Shown here piece by piece: positions 11,481 to 21,582 of a stretch of 64,000 nt of DNA. The stretch's first letter is position 1. Each line of letters begins with the position of its first letter. Made by a program: the position numbers and the translations under genes. Below the pieces are notes generated by a model that worked only from the letters and a program-made list of their open reading frames with translations, was not told the DNA's origin and ran no database searches. Source of the DNA: Portulaca oleracea (lineage: Eukaryota; Streptophyta; Magnoliopsida; Caryophyllales; Portulacaceae); the NCBI GenBank assembly GCA_029582165.1, contig CM055877.1, positions 38,036,249-38,100,248 of the forward strand. Direction: 5' to 3'.

Positions 11481-11555
11481 TGTCACTATATATATCTTTA
11501 ATTACTGAATAATTTTAATATAATCCATAATAGCTTTTGATGATGTAGGAGACTA

Positions 11556-11559
<4 letters not shown>

Positions 11560-11609
<50 letters not shown>
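11560..11609. repeat. (TA)n microsatellite
   Basis: An uninterrupted AT/TA run of about 50 bases inside the CACTA element. A short (TG/CA) stretch follows at 11650-11690. Confidence 0.9.
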
Positions 11610-11612
<3 letters not shown>

Positions 11613-12293
11613 GTCAGCTCATAGTAAGGCGAAAGCACTAGTTTTCAATGATGTGTGTGTTTGTATGTATACACACATACACACATATATACAGAAGACA
11701 ACGTACACTAAGCATTGAAAAAAAAAAGACTTTATTCACAAATTATGATTCTATCGATCCAATGTCTTAAACAAATATTAAAATGGTTTTAGTTTTGTCT
11801 CGTTGAAGTGGTACTGCTAAACATTTACAATATTCTAAACTAATTAAGAAAAATAAAAATAAAAGCATGAATAGCCTAAACTATGGTCATGCTTGGGAGT
11901 CCGAAAGAACTTTGCATCTGCAACATCGTCTTAGTTTGCATTGCTTGCATATCTTAGAAGAAGTCCTTAATTAAATATATAACCGCAAAGAGAAAAAAAG
12001 TTCATTAAAATTATTCTTGAAAATATACTACAAAAAATTCTGCAACATATGCCATAAAAATTGGTATGTTCTAGGGTAAAATGCCTTATATCTCAAATAT
12101 ACATAAAAATAAATTAGATATACATCAAAGTAATAAACTCAACGATCATCCGCCAGTGTAAACCCTAATCAAAATATAGTATACTCATTAAACTGTAAAC
12201 CAACCCAATTGAAGCAATCTAAGCTAGCTGGAACAAGAAAAGGCCCAGGATCGTACACAACGAATATTGACAGTCCAGTATTGATATTTCCAT

Positions 12294-12848
12294 AAATTAA
12301 AGGATTATTGGAGAAAAATAATGCTAACTTTGGGTGTATTGGTCGATAATAATACAAACAATTTTGTTGGACACTAGCAGTACCAACTATGGACCTATTT
12401 TCCAGCAATAGTACATGACCGAGCTGGTAGGTTTCTTACTACGCAGAAAGATTATGTATCGCCTAATTGTCAGAGCTAAAGACTAGAGTAAGTTGAAAAA
12501 ACGTTAATGATCACTTTTTTTGCCAATTAAGCAACATTAACAAACTTTCCTATACAATAATTTAAAAACAACAATTTGATTGTTTTCTAGATAAATTGAT
12601 CAATGCTGCTTAGATGGCAAAAAAAATTGGCAGTCGACATTTTTTCCACTTGCTCTTGCTTCATGCTCAGACAATTAGGTGACAAGTCGTCTTTTCATCG
12701 AGTTATACACCTATCAACTTGGCAGCATACAACTGGTGGTAAAGAGGTCCATAGTTGGTACCAATAGTTTCCAACAAAATTGTTGCTATTATTATCGTCC
12801 AATACCCCCAAAGTTCGTATTATTATAGTCCAATAACCTTAAATTAAA
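12294..12848. mobile_element. Inverted-repeat (foldback-type) MITE
   Basis: The two halves are imperfect reverse complements around a centre near 12570. TTTGGGTGTATTGGTCGATA at 12330 pairs with the segment at about 12795-12815, ACCAACTATGGACCT with AGGTCCATAGTTGGT, and TTTTTTTGCCAATTAAGC with the 12615 region. There is no ORF. The motif GGTATTGGAC-ATAATA is shared with the element at 54038-54340, so both belong to one family. The target duplication is not clear. Confidence 0.6.
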
Positions 12849-13528
12849 TAAAGGAAGATGGAACCTTTTATTTTTTATCAGCTACTAGTGCAAGTGATGT
12901 GCTGAAGCAGTACTAGTCAACTGATGTTGTGATAATCATGTGTTTAATCAGGCACTTAAAAGTAGAAGAAAATGACAAGAAATTACAGCAGCAACGTGCA
13001 TTTTGTTTTTGACATCAAAATTCACTCCTTACTTCTATCAACCCATCCGAAATAGGTTTCTAAAATCCCATGTCATCTATTAGTTAAAATACCACAAAAA
13101 ATCATAAGAACCATCTAGAAAAACTCCCAAATTACAACAAGAATTGCACAAAAGAATCATAATAATTTGCACAATTTTGGCACTGTTTTATATTGAGCTT
13201 TTGCATTAAACCAGGCTGTCCTCCAGGTTTTTAAGCATCGAAATGGCCCAAAATTCACAAGAATTAATTGGAGAATCAACCCAAATGGCTGCTAATTCAG
13301 GTCAGAACATACCATAAAAACATTTTGACAATGAGTTTTTTTTTTTTTTTTTTTTTTTTCCAACATTCAAACACACTCCAATCTAATTAACATTTAATTA
13401 ACACTATCCCTTATCACTCCAATACACTCTCAAGACCTAATAGATTTAGTAAGACAAAAACTTAGACACTGAAAAGCAACAACAAATGTGGTTGATCAGC
13501 TGCATACAGGCAGCATAATAGTAGTTGT

Positions 13529-13622
13529 TTAGATAGAGAGCAACTCAGGGGTGTTATTCCATCTCAAATCTTCATCAATATCATGCAAAATTGAACAGAC
13601 ATACTTGGTTTCCTCATTGCTG
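13529..13622 (-). pseudogene. Exon-like fragment of unidentified gene in the CACTA element
   Basis: On the minus strand an AG acceptor (TTGTAG) is followed by an open segment encoding NEETKYVCSILHDIDEDLRW and closing with a stop codon. The composition looks like a genuine acidic C-terminal exon rather than intergenic DNA. I do not recognise the protein. It lies downstream of the DCAF13 fragment in the same orientation, but the reading phase does not join simply to it. Confidence 0.3.
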
Positions 13623-13974
13623 CTACAATTGAATTGAAACATTAGTAATTTAAGCAGCAAATTAAATAGTGATTAAATCAATTAAATTTGCAAATAGCAA
13701 GAAAAGGAAGAACGAAGAGCAAGAGAGAATGGCCAAGATACAGACCTCAGTAACTACAGGCACAATATCGTCACTAACCATCGACCCCCGAAAACACTGG
13801 CTTCAGGGATGATTATGCTTGCTTTACATGATTTAGAAGGATAAACACATTTTGGAATTGGAATAAGAATTGATTCAGGCAGAAATACAAAGAATTTACC
13901 TATTGGTAGTGAGGAGAAGCTGAATGCCTGAGAAAAAAGGTGGTGGGGGGGGGGGGGGGACAACAAGCAACAAA

Positions 13975-14361
13975 GGAAATAGCATCCATATGACCATCCA
14001 TGGCTCCAATGAATGGCCTGGCAAAAATCTGTCAAAAATTCTACAACATCAAACCATGAAAACTCAAAATAAAAACAATCACTGAACCAAGTGGAGGTCT
14101 TGATACCTTGTCTAATTTAGCCACATTAAGCGCTCGAACATACTTGACGACCTTCTCTTGAGGGCGAAGGTTGGGATCATAACTACGAAACACTCTAATT
14201 TGCACTCCACAACACACTCGAGTTAAGAATTTGTGTGAAAAAAAATATGATCCAACTATTATGACCATCAATTAACTCATAGAGAGGGAAAATACTTGAA
14301 GGTCCTGGCTGCGTTCACGAGCGAAGTCGTCCGTAGAACGAGAGATTACCTTAACCTTCAT
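13975..14361 (-). pseudogene. DCAF13/SOF1-like gene fragment, first three exons, captured in a CACTA element
   Basis: DCAF13 (yeast Sof1) is a nucleolar WD40 protein of the small-subunit processome and a DDB1-CUL4 adaptor. Three exons are visible on the minus strand. Exon 1 (14361-14296) encodes 22 residues starting MKVKVISRSTDDF. Exon 2 (14196-14107) encodes 30 residues including YDPNLRPQEKVVKYVRALN. Exon 3 (14028-13975) encodes FARPFIGAMDGHMDAIS and then breaks off before the WD40 repeats, in a run of cytosines. Exon lengths keep phase and the GT donors are intact (CAA|GTATTT, AAG|GTATC), as is the CAG before exon 3. The acceptor of exon 2 is destroyed (ATT instead of AG). The 5' untranslated part seems to extend to about 14560. 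The protein family match is from memory of the conserved N-terminus. Confidence 0.7.
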
Positions 14362-14787
14362 TCCTTCTTGCTGTAGAAAAAGAGAGTGACAAATGGTGGC
14401 TGTCAAATTTAGGGTAAGTTATTTTCATGGGTGAGAAGTAGTGTAAGGAGCGGCGCGTCTCAGCGAGTCTTGGTGGCGGCTCGTCTGGGGAGGGAGGACA
14501 GGCGTTGGCGAAGGTGGCGAACAATATTGTAGAAAAAGAGAGTTTCCTGCCTGTGACGCATATATCCTACGCATTAAGGACAATACACATATCTCCATCA
14601 TCACGATTAGGTGCATAAGTTGGTTTTATCCTTGCCTCGAATAACAGTAGAAATTTGATATGCCAACCGTCCTAGGATCTATTTCAAAGCAATAACAATA
14701 TCATACGCTTAAACTGATCCCCACGGCAGATCCATGCAAATAGGGGACTGATGCTGGGAGGTGAAGTAAAGGGAGAATAGTATAATA

Positions 14788-15048
14788 CTACCTCTGTTCC
14801 TAAATGAGTGTCAAATTTTCTAACTACCTTGTCCATTTTTATTTGTCAATTTTACGATTTCAATGATTAAAATGTCCATGTTACCCATATTAATGATTCT
14901 TTGAAAATCTAAATATTACTTAAGATGTGAAAAGTCATTGCTAAGTGAAAGGGGTATACTTGTCCAAGTGCAATTTTTTACTCAATTTTCTAGGGACGAT
15001 GGACTTATAAAGTTGGTTACCTTGACACTCAATAAGGGACGGAGGTAG
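14788..15048. mobile_element. Stowaway-type MITE (Tc1/mariner)
   Basis: The ends are CTACCTCTGTTCC... and ...GGGACGGAGGTAG, close to the Stowaway consensus CTCCCTCCGTCCC, and are flanked by TA on both sides (14786-14787, 15049-15050), the expected 2-bp target duplication. Inner arms ATGAGTGTCAA and TTGACACTCAA also pair. Length 261 bp, no ORF. It is inserted in the CACTA element between the two captured gene fragments. Confidence 0.8.
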
Positions 15049-15604
15049 TAATAACTTCTACAAAAGGCAACCCAATGGGAGAAGGGGGGATGGCGGTACA
15101 CAAGATATAATGTAGAAATAATATAGCAGAACAAAACCAATACTCCGAAATAAACTTGTCTTACCTCTAAATTTTGCAATTTACAAAGACTAGTCCGGTT
15201 GGCATAGTAATAGTATACTAATTTTCAAAAAAAGAATATGAAAATTCATCTTCTTACTAAAAATACACCCTCACCTTCAACTGGATATTCAATAGGTAGT
15301 AACAACAAAAAAAAGTGATAGCTAACCCAACTTCATTAACATGCCATGTCAGTAATAAAAAACTGGGCAACACAACCATGAAAATAAGCGAAAACATTTT
15401 CATTTTTTTCTATAAGAATATGCATAATTACGAATGTTCAAGTTTGATCACACGGGGACTGGCATACTGAGATCAGGTATATAAAAAGAAAAGGAACGAA
15501 ATGATGTTTGGGGCAGTCACAATTTGGTATTATGCAAATTCAATAACTAGAGGTTTTTGTTAACCAGGGTCCAGATAACAAAATGAAAAGTCAACAAGTC
15601 TAAC

Positions 15605-15672
15605 CTGTCCTTTGCCATCATAAACCCTCCAACGCAAACCTTCCAAATCAATACGCCTCAGTCCAGCAAGTG
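15605..15672 (-). pseudogene. Organellar ribosomal protein L13 (uL13m-type) exon fragment
   Basis: Minus-strand codons give ALAGLRRIDLEGLRWRVYDG followed by KGQ and a GT donor (GACAG|GTTAG). This matches my recollection of the N-terminus of the plant nuclear-encoded mitochondrial 50S L13 homologue (LAGLRRI-x-L-x-GLRWRVFDAKGQ), just before the L13 core that would start with VLGRLAS. An acceptor-like AAG precedes it. A further exon-like block with a GT donor (about 17460-17378, ending GAGTCAG|GTATTC) may be its untranslated first exon. No later L13 exons are seen, so this is a captured 5' fragment in the CACTA element. Confidence 0.6.
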
Positions 15673-15679
15673 CTTTATG

Positions 15680-17377
15680 AAGAAATATAAAGATGTAAAC
15701 ATCTTAGCAAATTGTATGAATGATGAGTAATATATTTCGTGGATTCATGCACCGCAAAAGCCACAAAGGCACTAAGTCGGATTAGTGGCTTGACAAATCC
15801 TAAATACATCCTCATCACAACAGATTATCATATAAACAGAAGGTCTTAAACATACTATATCACATAGCTGGCATAAAGCCTGATAAAAGAAACATAGCTA
15901 GGCACATATATGAAATTCACCTCAAGCAAGCACAAACCATCATTGTCAATTAACATAGTTAAAAGATCCTTTGAACTTTTAATAATCTTAAACATACTAT
16001 ATATGTCACATAGCACTTGAACTCATGAACTATTTATAAAGGCAACCATAAACAATCAAGAGTATGAGTTTAGAGAAACCAACAAACTAAAGCAATTAAA
16101 GCTAACAATTATTCGCTTCCAATGGATATGAAGTCAACCAAGCCATGAATGATCAATGCAGTAATGAAATAACCGATGAAGCTTATGTATCAAATTGATG
16201 AGCTAGTAGCAATTTTTAATCAAATATCCAACAATTTTTAATCAAACAAGTCATACACGATCAAGACCAAAGAGAAAAAGAATGATGTAGCCAAAGTTAT
16301 AAGGACCAGAAGATAGAAAGTTTTCTAGCTGGTTTACTATGGAAAAGAGAAACAGTTGCGCAACATTGATGAGCCAGCAACAATTTTTAATCAAATATCA
16401 GTCACCAAGAAACATTGAAAGTGAAAGGGATAGGAAAGGTAGTGAAAAAGTCGTATCTAAGCTTAAGAATACAAAATTTTTTGAGGCAACAGTTCAAGTA
16501 TATTAAGTATACAAAATGTACACAACTCTCGTAAACAATGGCCAAGGCTCATCCCACCTCTCTAATCTAGAATACAGAAGCATAACAGAACACTAATGCA
16601 AGTGAGTAGAATTTTGGACCACTTGCAATTTAAAATTAACCAAGACCTCAAATCTACCCCAAAGGACTCTAAACCAATTTCAATCACTCCCTAAAACATT
16701 TCATCACATCCCAACTTCAACAAAACTCTAAAATCACCCAAAAACTCAACCAAACAAGCGACAAACAGCAGCACACAGATAAGATGACATAAAGAACTCG
16801 GACAGAAAAAGATGATGGTTTTTAGCTTCGAATCCAACTCATACCTTCACCAAACCATTCAAGCATGATCCAACACTGTCAATCATACTTTTGAGCTCCC
16901 AAATAACTATCTACATAGCCAGAATTCATCAAGAAAAACCTCAAAAGTCTGTAGAAAAATGCAGCAGTTTCAGGGAGTTTGACAGTGCTTTTGGCTCCAA
17001 AAATTTCACCATATTCTTCTACCTTTCAAGTAATAACACTCCTAGTCACTCTACACAAATTTTAGGCACCTAAATAAGCGACTTCACACCTAGAAACACA
17101 GCAATAAAGCCACAAAAAAACAGTAGTAAAGACTGGCAGAATCGAATCAGGCCAATTTACATTTCAGTACAGTAATATCGGCACAATCAGATTTCTTTTT
17201 TTCTTTTGGCTTTAAGTCTTCTTACTCACAGGCAAATGCAATAATAAACGTAATTTCCGAAATCAATACCTGAGTCCAAGAACAAATTGCGTTTACACTC
17301 GAATCAGATGAGTTTGTTATTGAAACTTGAAAATACATTAAATTGAAAATTTTGAATGTAAAAATAGGCAGAATACC
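15680..17377. other. Noncoding interior of the CACTA element
   Basis: No gene, RNA or transposon end is recognisable. The composition is AT-rich with intron-like character. If the fragment at 17378-17460 and the L13 exon at 15605-15672 belong together, this stretch is their intron. Short local repeats such as CAATTTTTAATCAAATATC recur at 16208 and 16380. Confidence 0.4.
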
Positions 17378-17510
17378 TGACTCGAACTAGATGAGATGCG
17401 GGTGAAGAACAACAGAAGGAGATCGACAGATGAATTTATGAATTTTTGTCAGTAGCGAACGCATTGTGCTGGTGAAATTCTTGCAATATCATTTCGAATT
17501 GAAAAACGCG

Positions 17511-19331
17511 TATATGCTGACTCGAGAGAGACTCACCCAGGACATGGGTTTGAAAGAGCTAATTGATCTATATGGGACTTCCTAGGATGCAAGACTTCTA
17601 TATGCCGACTTAAGGAAAAGACTTACCCACTACATGGGTCTACATGTTCTATATGAGACCTCCTAAAGTGCAAATGCCTATATGATGACCCGGAAATCCT
17701 AACTTATGACATGGGTTTACATTAGACTTCCTAAAAAGACAGACACTCACATGATATGCCAACACGAGAAAAGACTCACCCATGACAAGGGTTTACACTA
17801 GACTTCTTAAAAAAGACGGATATTTACATGATGACTCTAGGCACAGACTTGCCCACGACATAAGTTTTCATGACTTATGAACCTATATGAGTCTTACAAA
17901 AGAATGCAAAACACTTACATGCAGACACTAACACAAAGACTCATCTAAGACTATTGTAAGACACCTAGACTCAGGAAACAACCCAACTATGACACTGGTT
18001 TGCGTAACAACACTTTTTACAACAAGAGCATTATAAAGGGCCGGATAAAGTCAAATATAGCGAGTCGACATAAGTTGAAAGATACAAGTCAGTGTTTCTC
18101 AGTTCGGATGGGCCTAATCCACGGGCAGACCGTTTTAAGGAGAATCCATAACTTGTCCCAACAACTCAGACAGCTCAAGCTATGTTGGCTATTATGCGGA
18201 CTAGAATAATGCTTAACAAGACTGACGACCCGTTCTTTTGTTTAACCTTTTGATTTTTTATACTCTTTTTTTTTACTCGAGGAGAATCCATAACTTGTCC
18301 CAACAACTCAGACAGCTCAAGCTATGTTGGCTATTATGCGGACTAGAATAATGCTTAACAAGACTGACGACCCGTTCTTTTGTTTAACCTTTTGATTTTT
18401 TATACTCTTTTTTTTACTCGAGGAAAATGGTAAAGGACTGGATAAAGTCAACAATAAGCGAGTCATAATTAATTTACGGGCTTAATTGACAAATCCAATA
18501 TGGTTGGGCCTAACTACAGGCCGGCCATAAATATGATGGATTTATTAATTAAATCGATGAATTAATTTACTCATGCCTAGTGACTATTATGCAGTCTAAG
18601 ACGCTATCCATTAACTTTGTTGGACTTTTTAATTAATTTTTTTTGGACCTTTGTTAAGAGAATTTCGTAAAGGGCCATATAATATCATCAAAGGTGAGTC
18701 AATTTTTATTTATTAATTAAGATAATCAACTTTTAAATATAAACGGACCCTTCCACTTGGACTAACCATAATGCTTTTGAGTTAATTATATCAATTAATA
18801 AATATTCCTTTTCTCAATCCAATGAATTTTATATGGACTAGAACAAAACCTCCAAACTAGGGTCAACTCTTTACAAAAAGAAAAGAAAAGGGGAAGGGGT
18901 ACACATAGCACATAGCATACACATGAAGGGATACCCTAAACCAAGGCTCTAAATTTATGGATTTCTATGGTTGGGTTACATGGCCTACCGCATGTTCTCA
19001 CCCCGGTTCATCATACCCTAAGGTAAGATGTGTGAGGTATGGCTTGAAGAGCTTCAAGGAAGCCCTTTGAGTGTAACACGGGGAGAGGAGCGACCAAATG
19101 CTTAGCGATGTGGAGTGCATCCCCATAGTAGTGGCCTCCCGCTCTCAAGGGAAAATCCTAGTTATCTTAAACAGTCGCCTTTGTGCTAACGTGTCAAAAG
19201 ACCCGATTAGTGGCCCGGTATGCAAAGGATGCCTAAAAGAATAATAAAGTCGCGAAATAAATTAACTTCTCCCTTTTACACTTTCAAATCAATTTGATTT
19301 ATTCAAGTTTTACCCTCTTTTTAAGTTTAAG
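17511..19331 (-). other. 5' noncoding leader of the minus-strand Tat element with degenerate repeats
   Basis: This is the reverse counterpart of 33400-35640. Between 17520 and 17960 units of roughly 60-75 bases recur, each containing GACTCACCCA-GACATGGGTTTA and a TATATG-type motif. No open frame of note. Ends at the primer-binding site next to the LTR. Confidence 0.6.
18139..18422. repeat. Recent 142-bp direct tandem duplication
   Basis: The block starting GGAGAATCCATAACTTGTCC at 18139 is repeated at 18281 with essentially no differences except the length of one T run. The plus-strand relative (about 34330-34460) has a single copy. The copies end at ACTCGAGG. Confidence 0.85.
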
Positions 19332-19349
19332 TCCCCAGTGGATTCGCCA
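19332..19349 (-). promoter_or_regulatory. Primer-binding site of the minus-strand Tat element
   Basis: The minus strand reads TGGCGAATCCACTGGGGA three bases inside the LTR end. It corresponds to TGGCGACTCCATTGGAGA of the plus-strand element. Tat/Ogre-type elements typically use a tRNA-Arg 3' end; the assignment of the tRNA is from family knowledge. Confidence 0.65.
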
Positions 19350-19352
19350 ATC

Positions 19353-20637
19353 TGTAGGACCCGGAAAAAACCTCCGTTTAGGAAATTGTTTCGGATGCGC
19401 TACTTATGTAATCAGGAGCTGACTAAGGTTGCTTAATCTTTATATAATGATATTTTTTAATTTTCGAAATTCGGGGGAGAAGAAGAAGAGTGGTCAAAGA
19501 CTACGAGTCGAGGTGACTCTCATATACAAAAAAGTTTCTTGCACTTTCCTGCCGACTTCTTAAAGCCTTCGTGTCCCCACAAACATTTTCGGGGTAATAA
19601 AACTTTATTTATTTACAAACCCGTTTTTTATTATTTAAATTATCCGAAATTGCACAAAGTAGTTTAATACTAATTTAATCCCGGCCCAATCACTAAGTTC
19701 AGGCCCAACAAGGAACAAACGGGCCACCAGAGACTGTCAAAACCCCGGCTAGGTTTTGACATCTCTTAGGCTGGGCCGCTTGCATCCTCGGGTCAGAAGG
19801 AGATGAGTTGAAATTAATAAAACCTGCCTGGATTTTATTGATTTTTGGCCCATTTCCCTCGGGCCCAAACCTTAAATTAGGGAAAGGAATGAATTAAATT
19901 ATTTATTTAAATTATTTTTTGCAGAAACGTATATTTTAAATAATTAAACGAATTTATAAATTGTAAAAGAGTCGCCGGCCGATTTAAGGAAACCGACAAA
20001 CCATAAAATAAGAAATGAAAGACTCCGGTCTACAAACCCGATTTCTAGATTCGGGGGTAAGGTTACGAATTCGAGAGTTAAAAGAACTCTCGAATCCGCC
20101 TGTTATAAAACAGACTCTACTAAAATCGACATTGAAAGAAAGAGAGCGGGGAGAAGTTTGATTAATTTCGCGAAGTTATTATTCAAAACATGCAAATATA
20201 AAACGCGGTTTTTACTTTACAAAATATGTACAAGTAATGGAATTAAAGAATGAATTATATGAATAATTATAACAAAGTAAACAAAGAACCTTGCAAGGCT
20301 AAATACTCCTGGGTGACCGATAACGAAGCAGTACCGTGAGGGAAGGGTGAAAAGAACCCCCATAGGGGAGTGAAATAGAACATGAAACCGTACGCTCTCA
20401 AGCAGTGGGAGGGATGCAGTGTTCTGACCGCGTGCGAAATCGAATCTTGCTTAAGGTGTAGCGATGACGGATTTGATCCCTTGGCTTTGACTTGGAGCTT
20501 GGATGAAGTAATGTAAAATGACCCGGAATGATAATGTGAGGGGGATGATTATGATAGGAATAAGAATGATTATGGAAGATTAGAGAGAAGTATAGTATGG
20601 ATGATGGTTGAGGTGAATGAGAGTAGAGTAAGAGTCC
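19353..20637 (-). mobile_element. LTR of the minus-strand Tat element, truncated at its 5' end
   Basis: In reverse it matches 33377 down to about 32330, including the CTCTCGAATTCG hairpin region, the ATTTCTAGATTCGGGGG block and the end TCCTACA. It carries the insertion at 20289-20435. The match stops near 20637, so about 740 bases of the LTR start, including its TG end, are gone. Confidence 0.75.
20289..20435 (+). pseudogene. Plastid-type 23S rRNA fragment inserted in an LTR (NUPT)
   Basis: The 147 bases from about CCTTGCAAGGCTAAATACTC to CTGACCGCGTGC read like domain I of bacterial/plastid large-subunit rRNA. Recognisable stretches are ACCGTGAGGGAAGGGTGAAA, GAACCCCCATAGGGGAGTGA and CTCTCAAGCAGTGGGAGG. 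A few substitutions relative to the plastid gene as I remember it (for example ATAACGAAGCAG) indicate decay. It is flanked by GAA on both sides and interrupts LTR sequence that is continuous in the homologues (CAAAGAAATCGAA at about 32550 and 42660). It is non-functional as rRNA: about 5 percent of the gene. Mitochondrial 26S is a less likely source. Confidence 0.85.
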
Positions 20638-21186
20638 GCCACGAATCCTGTGTCAGGATCCGTGTTGTGTCATGTCGACCCTGGTACGGCACCCCTAGTA
20701 GCCAAGTCTAGGTAAGGTAGATTGCAATTTTGTAGAAATTGAAATTAGGGTTTTTTTTTTCATCAGCAGACTCAACCTAGTGCAATTAATTCGAAATTCT
20801 AATTGTTCTAATTTTTGGGCTATTCCTTTTTTGGTTTCGATCAACCATTCATATTGATAAGATTTCAAATTCTCTTTTAAGCTTTAAGAATCTTTGTCCC
20901 CTCTAGATAATTTTATTTCTCATCTCTACGTCAACTTATGTACAGTGTTTGAATTCAAGGGGAAAGGTATATTAGGATACAGAGTTTCACTTGCTAGATC
21001 AACCTCCATCCTAGCCTGGGTCCTTTGCCTCCACTATGTACTGTGGGATTTGAATTATAAAGATAATGACAATGTTTTTAGCACAAAATAATCTTCAAAT
21101 CACTAAGTTCTACCGGCCTATGCTGTTCTTACTAGCGTTGAGCCTCTTATTAGTTTCTCTTTTGGTGACCGCATAGTCCCTCCTCT
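20638..21186. other. Unassigned intergenic sequence
   Basis: No gene, RNA or repeat end is supported. The stretch 20638-20710 contains short palindromic pieces (CCTGTGTCAGGATCCGTGTTG) reminiscent of the hairpin modules at 61-172. A run of T lies at 20749-20760. Confidence 0.4.
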
Positions 21187-21582
21187 AGGGGTCGACAATG
21201 GGTCGGGCCCTATAGGGTCAAGAGGGTTAGGGCTTAAAAAATATGGTTTGTCAAAGGTTTGGGTCATTAGCAAGCCGACCCGTTTCACAATGTTAAAGGG
21301 TCGAAGAATCGACCAGTCCTAGTCGGCTAATCATAACTCAATAATAAATAGTTTTTCCTAATATTTTAAATGCTAACCTTAAATATATTATTAATGCTTC
21401 ACATTAAATAATAATTAACATAATTACTTTTTTTTATATAAATACACTTAATTTTAAATTTAGGTACTCTTACTAGAAAGCCCTGACCGGGTCTATTATT
21501 ACAAAGGGTTGACCTTGACCCGACCCTACATAACTAATGGGTCGACCCTGACCCAACCTGACCCGGCCTGTTGCTCACCCCT
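21187..21582. mobile_element. hAT-like nonautonomous element with GGGTCGG-rich ends
   Basis: The ends are TAGGGGTCGACAATGGGTCG and ...CCTGTTGCTCACCCCTA, imperfect inverted repeats of the same type as the elements at 54869 and 57644 (TAGGGATGACAATGGG...CATTGCCATCCCTA). Internal GGGTC and GACCC runs face each other near the ends. The 8-bp flanks agree only partly, so the target duplication has decayed or the ends are off by a few bases. Confidence 0.5.

Larger units (their letters stand above)
11149..17510. mobile_element. CACTA (En/Spm-type) transposon with captured gene fragments, right end missing
   Basis: The left terminus is CACTACAAGAAA, the standard CACTA terminal sequence. It is followed by clustered subterminal repeats TTGTGGCA/TGCCACAA and inserted after TCG in the Tat element, which resumes at about 17511. 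No transposase is recognisable. The interior carries fragments of two nuclear genes in reverse orientation (DCAF13/SOF1 and ribosomal protein L13), a Stowaway MITE and an inverted-repeat element. I could not find the complementary TTTCTTGTAGTG end, and about 170 bases of Tat sequence expected on the right (the counterpart of 35640-35817) are also missing. A deletion probably removed the right terminus together with its flank. Confidence 0.65.
7410..20637 (-). mobile_element. Tat/Ogre-lineage LTR retrotransposon, minus strand, degenerate and split by a CACTA element
   Basis: Read on the minus strand, the parts are: LTR (20637-19353, truncated at its start), primer-binding site (19349-19332), long noncoding leader (19331-17511), CACTA insertion (about 17510-11149), more noncoding sequence (11148-10480), a pol relic (10438-9031) and a 3' noncoding region (9030-7410) that stops where the Athila LTR was inserted. 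The noncoding parts match 31593-39390 in reverse orientation. The archaeal-type RNase H of the form NNAAEYEACI and the tRNA-Arg-like primer site TGGCGAATCCACTGGGGA point to the Tat lineage (Ogre/Retand relatives). The second LTR lies beyond the window or was lost. Confidence 0.75.

Noticed and set aside
13754..14035. A 93-codon minus-strand frame including the third DCAF13 exon
   Set aside because: Only the FARPFIGAMDGH part in a different phase is recognisable; the rest runs through a cytosine homopolymer and unrelated sequence.
14041..14271. A 76-codon minus-strand frame read as a gene of its own
   Set aside because: Its middle is exon 2 of the DCAF13 fragment and both ends are intron sequence.
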